Shown here: positions 60,641 to 64,000 of the stretch, piece by piece
How positions within the stretch are numbered: the stretch's first letter is position 1
Layout: each line of letters starts with the position of its first letter
Origin: Modicisalibacter sp033446685
GTDB lineage: Bacteria; Pseudomonadota; Gammaproteobacteria; Pseudomonadales; Halomonadaceae
DNA: 64,000 nt
Assembly (NCBI RefSeq): GCF_033446685.1
Contig: NZ_JAWQLY010000003.1
Coordinates: 248,001 to 312,000 of the forward strand
Direction of reading: 5' to 3'
Translations under genes and position numbers: made by a program
The notes under the pieces: model-generated
Told to the model about the DNA's origin: nothing
The model's database searches: none
Seen by the model: the letters and a program-made list of their open reading frames with translations, nothing else

Positions 60641-61443
60641 GACGGCTCCTCGCAGGCATGGGCAGAGACGAGAGCGGCATCCGGGCGCGGTGCGTCGCTC
60701 CAGCGATGGGCGTCGGTCGGTGCATGGCCGGCCCAGCCGAAATGCGCGAACAGCCGCTGCATGTCGGATTCCAGCGCGCCGCTCAGGTGCAGCATGGCCC
60801 GGCGTCCGGGATGCCACAGGCTGAGCTCCACCGCGGCCAGCAGCAGGCGAGCGCAACCGAGCTGGTCGCGGAAGAAGCGGTTGTGCAGCCCCTTGCCGTG
60901 CTTGGCGTCGCCGATGATCGGGTAGCCGCGCCGCGACAGGTGGCGGCGAATCTGGTGGCGCCGGCCGCTGAGCGGGCGCGCTTCGATCAGCGAGTAGCGC
61001 GCCTGCGGATAGCGGTCGATGCGTACCGGCAGCTCGACGCTGTCGAGCCGGCGGATCTCGGTGCAGGCCGGCTGAGCGGGCATCTCGGCCTTGGGTCGGG
61101 AGCCATCCTCCTCGCGCAGCGGGTATTCGAGGCGTTCATGCTCGGGACCCACGCCGCGCACCACCGCCAGGTAGCGCTTGGCGACCTGGCGGGCGGTGAA
61201 CGCCTCGCCCAGCTCGCGCGCCGTCTGCGGATCGAGGGCGAACAGCAACAGCCCCGAGGTCGGCCGGTCGAGGCGATGCAGCGGATAGACGCGCTGGCCC
61301 AACTGATCGCGCAGCAGCTGCAGCGCGAAGCGCGTCTCGCCGCGGGCCAGGGCGCTGCGGTGGACCAGCAGGCCCGAGGGCTTGCGTACCGCGACCAGGG
61401 TATCGTCCCGGTAGACGATCGGCAGGAGATCGCTTGCGGGCAT
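60637..61443 (-). CDS. truC: tRNA pseudouridine(65) synthase
   Basis: The 268-residue RluA-type protein has RKPSGLLVHRS near residue 25, the catalytic aspartate in YPLHRLDRPTSGLLLF near 55, and SGRRHQIRRHLSRRGYPIIGD near 160. It makes pseudouridine 65 in tRNA-Ile and tRNA-Asp. The start could be 61443 or 61458; neither has a clear Shine-Dalgarno. It is coupled to tcdA, so this operon is devoted to tRNA modification. Confidence 0.92.
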   Translation of the reverse strand: MPASDLLPIVYRDDTLVAVRKPSGLLVHRSALARGETRFALQLLRDQLGQRVYPLHRLDRPTSGLLLFALDPQTARELGEAFTARQVAKRYLAVVRGVGPEHERLEYPLREEDGSRPKAEMPAQPACTEIRRLDSVELPVRIDRYPQARYSLIEARPLSGRRHQIRRHLSRRGYPIIGDAKHGKGLHNRFFRDQLGCARLLLAAVELSLWHPGRRAMLHLSGALESDMQRLFAHFGWAGHAPTDAHRWSDAPRPDAALVSAHACEEPS

Positions 61444-61619
61444 CGTCACTGAATTCATCGAGAGCGCCAAACGGACGTAACAGGGCGGGCATTGTCGCCG
61501 CCCCGGGCCCGCTCTGTCACCCTCGGGGCGGCGGGTCGGGCGTTGGTCGACCGCGCGCGGCGATGCTATGTTCATGGCCCGCGGTCTCGAACGGCCCTGT
61601 AGCGACTAGCGAGCGATCC

Positions 61620-62339
61620 ATGTCCGAAGATTCCAAGCCGCGCCTGGTGGTGCTCACCGGCGCCGGTATCAGCGCCGAAAGCGGCCTCAAGACCTTCCGC
61701 GACGGCAATGGCCTGTGGGAAAACCATGCCGTCGAGGATGTCGCCACCCCCGAAGCCTGGCAGCGCGACCCGGCGTTGGTGCTGCGCTTCTATGACGAGC
61801 GCCGCGAACAGGTTCGCCAGGCGCGTCCCAATCCCGCCCACCAGGCGCTGGCGCGCCTCGAGCGGGACTTCGACGTGCGCCTGGTCACCCAGAACATCGA
61901 CGACCTGCACGAGCGGGCCGGTTCGCGCGACGTGCTGCACCTGCACGGCGAGGTTATGGTGGCCCGCTCGAGCGTCGACCCGCGGCTGCGCTATCCATTG
62001 CCACGCGGCGGCATCCGGCTCGGCGATCTGTGCGACAAGGGCAGCCAGCTGCGGCCCCACGTGGTGTGGTTCGGCGAAGCGGTGCCCGCCTATCCGCTGG
62101 CCTGCGATATCGTCGCCGAAGCCGACCTGCTGCTGGTGGTGGGCACCTCGCTGGCGGTGATGCCGGCGGCGATGCTGCTCGACCAGGCGCCGCTCGAATG
62201 CCCCTGCGTGCTGGTCGACCCCAACGCCAGCGCGATCGCGCCGCGCTGGGTCACCACCCTCGACGAACCCGCCAGCCAGGGCGTGCCGCGCCTGGCCGAC
62301 TACTGGCTGGGTCGGGGACGGCTGACGCTCCCCGAATGA
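61620..62339 (+). CDS. SIR2-family NAD-dependent protein deacylase lacking the zinc cysteines
   Basis: The 239-residue sirtuin has LTGAGISAESGLKTFRD near residue 12, TQNIDDLHERAG near 90 and the catalytic H109 in LHLHG. Tyr58 and Arg61 (FYDER) match the pair that binds succinyl or malonyl groups in class III sirtuins. The usual four zinc-binding cysteines are absent: only one Cys (GDLCDKGSQLRPH) occurs in that stretch. It would remove acyl groups from lysines using NAD. Confidence 0.92.
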   Translation: MSEDSKPRLVVLTGAGISAESGLKTFRDGNGLWENHAVEDVATPEAWQRDPALVLRFYDERREQVRQARPNPAHQALARLERDFDVRLVTQNIDDLHERAGSRDVLHLHGEVMVARSSVDPRLRYPLPRGGIRLGDLCDKGSQLRPHVVWFGEAVPAYPLACDIVAEADLLLVVGTSLAVMPAAMLLDQAPLECPCVLVDPNASAIAPRWVTTLDEPASQGVPRLADYWLGRGRLTLPE

Positions 62340-62501
62340 TGCGTGCCCGTGCCAGGAACGACTTTCCGCCGCCCGGGCGTTACGGCATGATAGCGGGCTA
62401 AGCAATGCTCGCTATAGCGCGGCGTTGCCCAACCAGAGCCGCGCGGATCAGAGCGCATAGCGGCCATCGTCTATCCGGACTTCCAACGCCTAGGACACGT
62501 C

Positions 62502-63449
62502 ATGTCGATCTTCGAACGCATCAACCGTCTGTTTCCCGTGTGGGCCGTGCTGCTCGCGGTCGTCGCCGCCCTGCTGCCCGAACTGTTCAGCGGCCTGGCC
62601 GGCAGCATCAAGACGCTACTGGTCATCATCATGTTCGCCATGGGGCTGACGCTCTCCAAGGACGACTTCGCCCGAGTGATCAAGTCGCCCAAACCGATCG
62701 CCGTGGGCGTGGGACTGCAATTTTTGATCATGCCGCTGGCGGCGCTGCTGGTATCGCTGGTATTGGGGCTGTCGCCGGAACTGACCACCGGCATGGTGCT
62801 GGTGGGCGCCACCGCCGGCGGTACCTCGTCCAACGTCATGACCTGGCTGGCCGGCGGCCACGTGGCGTTGTCGGTATCGATGACCATGGTCTCGACGCTG
62901 ATCTCGGTGTTCGCCACGCCGTTGCTGACGCTGCTGCTGGTCGGTCAGAGCGTCGAAGTGCCGGTGGCCGGCATGCTGATGAGCATCGCCCAGTTGGTGG
63001 TCGCGCCGATCGTGCTGGGGGTGGTGATCCATCACTTGCTCGGCGCGCATATCCAGCGCGTCGAGCCGGCCCTGGCGACGCTGGCGATGGCGGCCATCGT
63101 GTTGATCATCGCCATCGTCGTCGCCCTCAACGCCGGCAGGCTGGCCACCCTGGGACCGATCGTCGCGCTGGCGGTGATCATGCACAACGCGATCGGCCTG
63201 GGCGGCGGCTACGCGCTGGCCCGGGCGCTGCGCTTCGACAAGCGCACCGCTCGCACCATCGCCTTCGAGGTCGGCCTGCAGAACTCCGGCCTGGCGGTGA
63301 CGCTGGCCAACCAGTTCTTCACCGTCACCGCGGCGTTGCCGGGGGCGCTGTTCTCGGTCTGGCACAACGTTTCCGGCTCGCTGCTGGCGGGCTACTGGAA
63401 GCGCCGTCCGGGCGGCGACGAGGCCGAGCCGGCGCTGGCCTCGCGCTGA
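62502..63449 (+). CDS. Bile acid:sodium symporter family protein
   Basis: The 315-residue protein has about ten hydrophobic helices. The BASS signatures are FAMGLTLSKDDF near residue 45, GATAGGTSSNVMTWLAGGHVALS near 103 and FEVGLQNSGLAVTLANQFF near 258, the latter two forming the Na+ and substrate crossover. Bacterial members transport diverse organic anions, for example pantoate or keto acids; the substrate is unknown here. Confidence 0.92.
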   Translation: MSIFERINRLFPVWAVLLAVVAALLPELFSGLAGSIKTLLVIIMFAMGLTLSKDDFARVIKSPKPIAVGVGLQFLIMPLAALLVSLVLGLSPELTTGMVLVGATAGGTSSNVMTWLAGGHVALSVSMTMVSTLISVFATPLLTLLLVGQSVEVPVAGMLMSIAQLVVAPIVLGVVIHHLLGAHIQRVEPALATLAMAAIVLIIAIVVALNAGRLATLGPIVALAVIMHNAIGLGGGYALARALRFDKRTARTIAFEVGLQNSGLAVTLANQFFTVTAALPGALFSVWHNVSGSLLAGYWKRRPGGDEAEPALASR

Positions 63450-63496
63450 CGAAGCGCGCGCAGATGGCCGTCGACGAGCTGCTTGACGGGAATCGG

Positions 63497-63527
63497 GGCC
63501 GGGCATGCTAGACTGCCCGGCCTTTTT
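63497..63527 (+). terminator. Rho-independent terminator after the symporter gene
   Basis: GGCCGGGCA (63497-63505) pairs with TGCCCGGCC (63514-63522), followed by TTTTT. Confidence 0.93.
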
Positions 63528-63528
63528 A

Positions 63529-63563
63529 TTTAGCGTTGCTACTGGTTGTTTAGCTTTGCTACT
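63529..63563 (+). repeat. 15-bp direct repeat at 20-bp spacing upstream of the DTW gene
   Basis: TTTAGCGTTGCTACT (63529-63543) and TTTAGCTTTGCTACT (63549-63563) differ at one base. They lie between the terminator and the DTW-domain gene. Confidence 0.65.
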
Positions 63564-63607
63564 TGGATGACCGAAGCAGGGTCGCCGAGCCCGATGCGTG
63601 TGAGCCT

Positions 63608-64000
63608 ATGGTGAATCGTTATAGCGAGCCTCGTCGTGAGCGGGGCGCCCAGCCCGGGGCCGACGCGTCGGGCGACGCCCCGCGGCGCAAGCCGTTCAAT
63701 GCCCGCGGCAGTTTCGTGACGCGCTGCGAGGCGTGTCGGCTGCCCAGCCTCAACTGCCTGTGTCCCTACAAGGTGGCCGCCGCCAGCGAGACCCGCGTGT
63801 GGCTACTGACCCACCCGTACGAGCATTACAAGCCGACCAACACCGGGCGGCTGATCGGCGATATCCTGGATACCACCGAGGTCTTCACCTGGTATCGCAC
63901 GGCGCCCGATCCGACGCTGCTGGCGCGCCTCGAAGATACGCGGTTCGCGCCTTTCGTGGTGTTCCCCGACGATCAGCCGGACTACGCCGAGCGCGTGGTC
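63608..64000 (+). CDS. DTW-domain protein, tRNA-uridine aminocarboxypropyltransferase-like (partial at window end)
   Basis: The first 131 codons are open and run off the window. After a basic N-terminus comes a zinc-type cysteine cluster TRCEACRLPSLNCLCP (CxxC-x6-CxC) near residues 38-52, then RVWLLTHPYEHYKPTNTGRL, typical of YfiP/TapT-like DTW-domain enzymes. These add an aminocarboxypropyl group from SAM to a tRNA uridine (acp3U). The DTW motif itself would lie beyond the window. Confidence 0.88.
   Translation, partial: MVNRYSEPRRERGAQPGADASGDAPRRKPFNARGSFVTRCEACRLPSLNCLCPYKVAAASETRVWLLTHPYEHYKPTNTGRLIGDILDTTEVFTWYRTAPDPTLLARLEDTRFAPFVVFPDDQPDYAERVV

Overview
The window is high-GC, gene-dense gammaproteobacterial chromosome, most likely from Halomonadaceae (a Halomonas- or Salinicola-like salt-tolerant bacterium). 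I infer this from the lptF-lptG / pepA-holC-valS neighbourhood, bfd-bfr, a monomeric NADP isocitrate dehydrogenase, two complete TRAP transporters and overall protein style. I see no rRNA, tRNA, CRISPR array, insertion sequence or prophage.

Layout. 1-7.4 kb: end of a DUF2946 protein, PepSY membrane protein, YnfA, icd, a CPA1-type antiporter, a retropepsin-like protease, a lipoprotein and a doubtful small ORF. 7.6-13 kb: GNAT enzyme, LysR regulator, then TRAP genes dctP-dctQ-dctM closely followed by a VanX/DdpX-type D-Ala-D-Ala dipeptidase. 13-18.6 kb: gnd, nrdB and nrdA, with two NrdR boxes exactly 31 bp apart upstream of nrdA.

18.9-35.8 kb is an acid-sugar catabolic island. A LacI-type repressor is divergent from an eleven-gene operon: ltnD, otnK, otnC, otnI, denD (threonate/erythronate degradation to dihydroxyacetone phosphate), a second TRAP transporter, an aldehyde dehydrogenase, a tartrate-dehydrogenase-like enzyme and a beta-hydroxyacid dehydrogenase. 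Converging on it is apnO-oiaX-oiaK: a D-apionate oxidoisomerase, a RuBisCO-like protein and a second DUF1537 kinase. A FadR-type GntR regulator is divergent from that operon. Together the genes would import small sugar acids and turn C4 and branched C5 acids into triose phosphates and 3-phosphoglycerate.

36-47.9 kb: an RstA/RstB-like two-component pair, a lipocalin-like protein, divergent metR/metE with a perfect MetR box and a possibly structured metE leader, an MliC lipoprotein, azoreductase, tag, gloA, a uracil-DNA-glycosylase-family protein, DoxX and a diguanylate cyclase. 47.9-64 kb: valS, holC, ilvE and pepA (minus strand), lptF-lptG, bfd with a Fur-like box, bfr, purK-purE, DUF1653-tcdA-truC, a zinc-less sirtuin, a bile-acid-symporter-family protein, and the start of a DTW-domain tRNA-modifying enzyme that runs off the end.

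Regulatory and structural DNA is prominent: strong hairpins between most convergent genes, a hairpin between dctP and dctQ in both TRAP operons, several perfect palindromes in operator-like positions, and one REP-like element.
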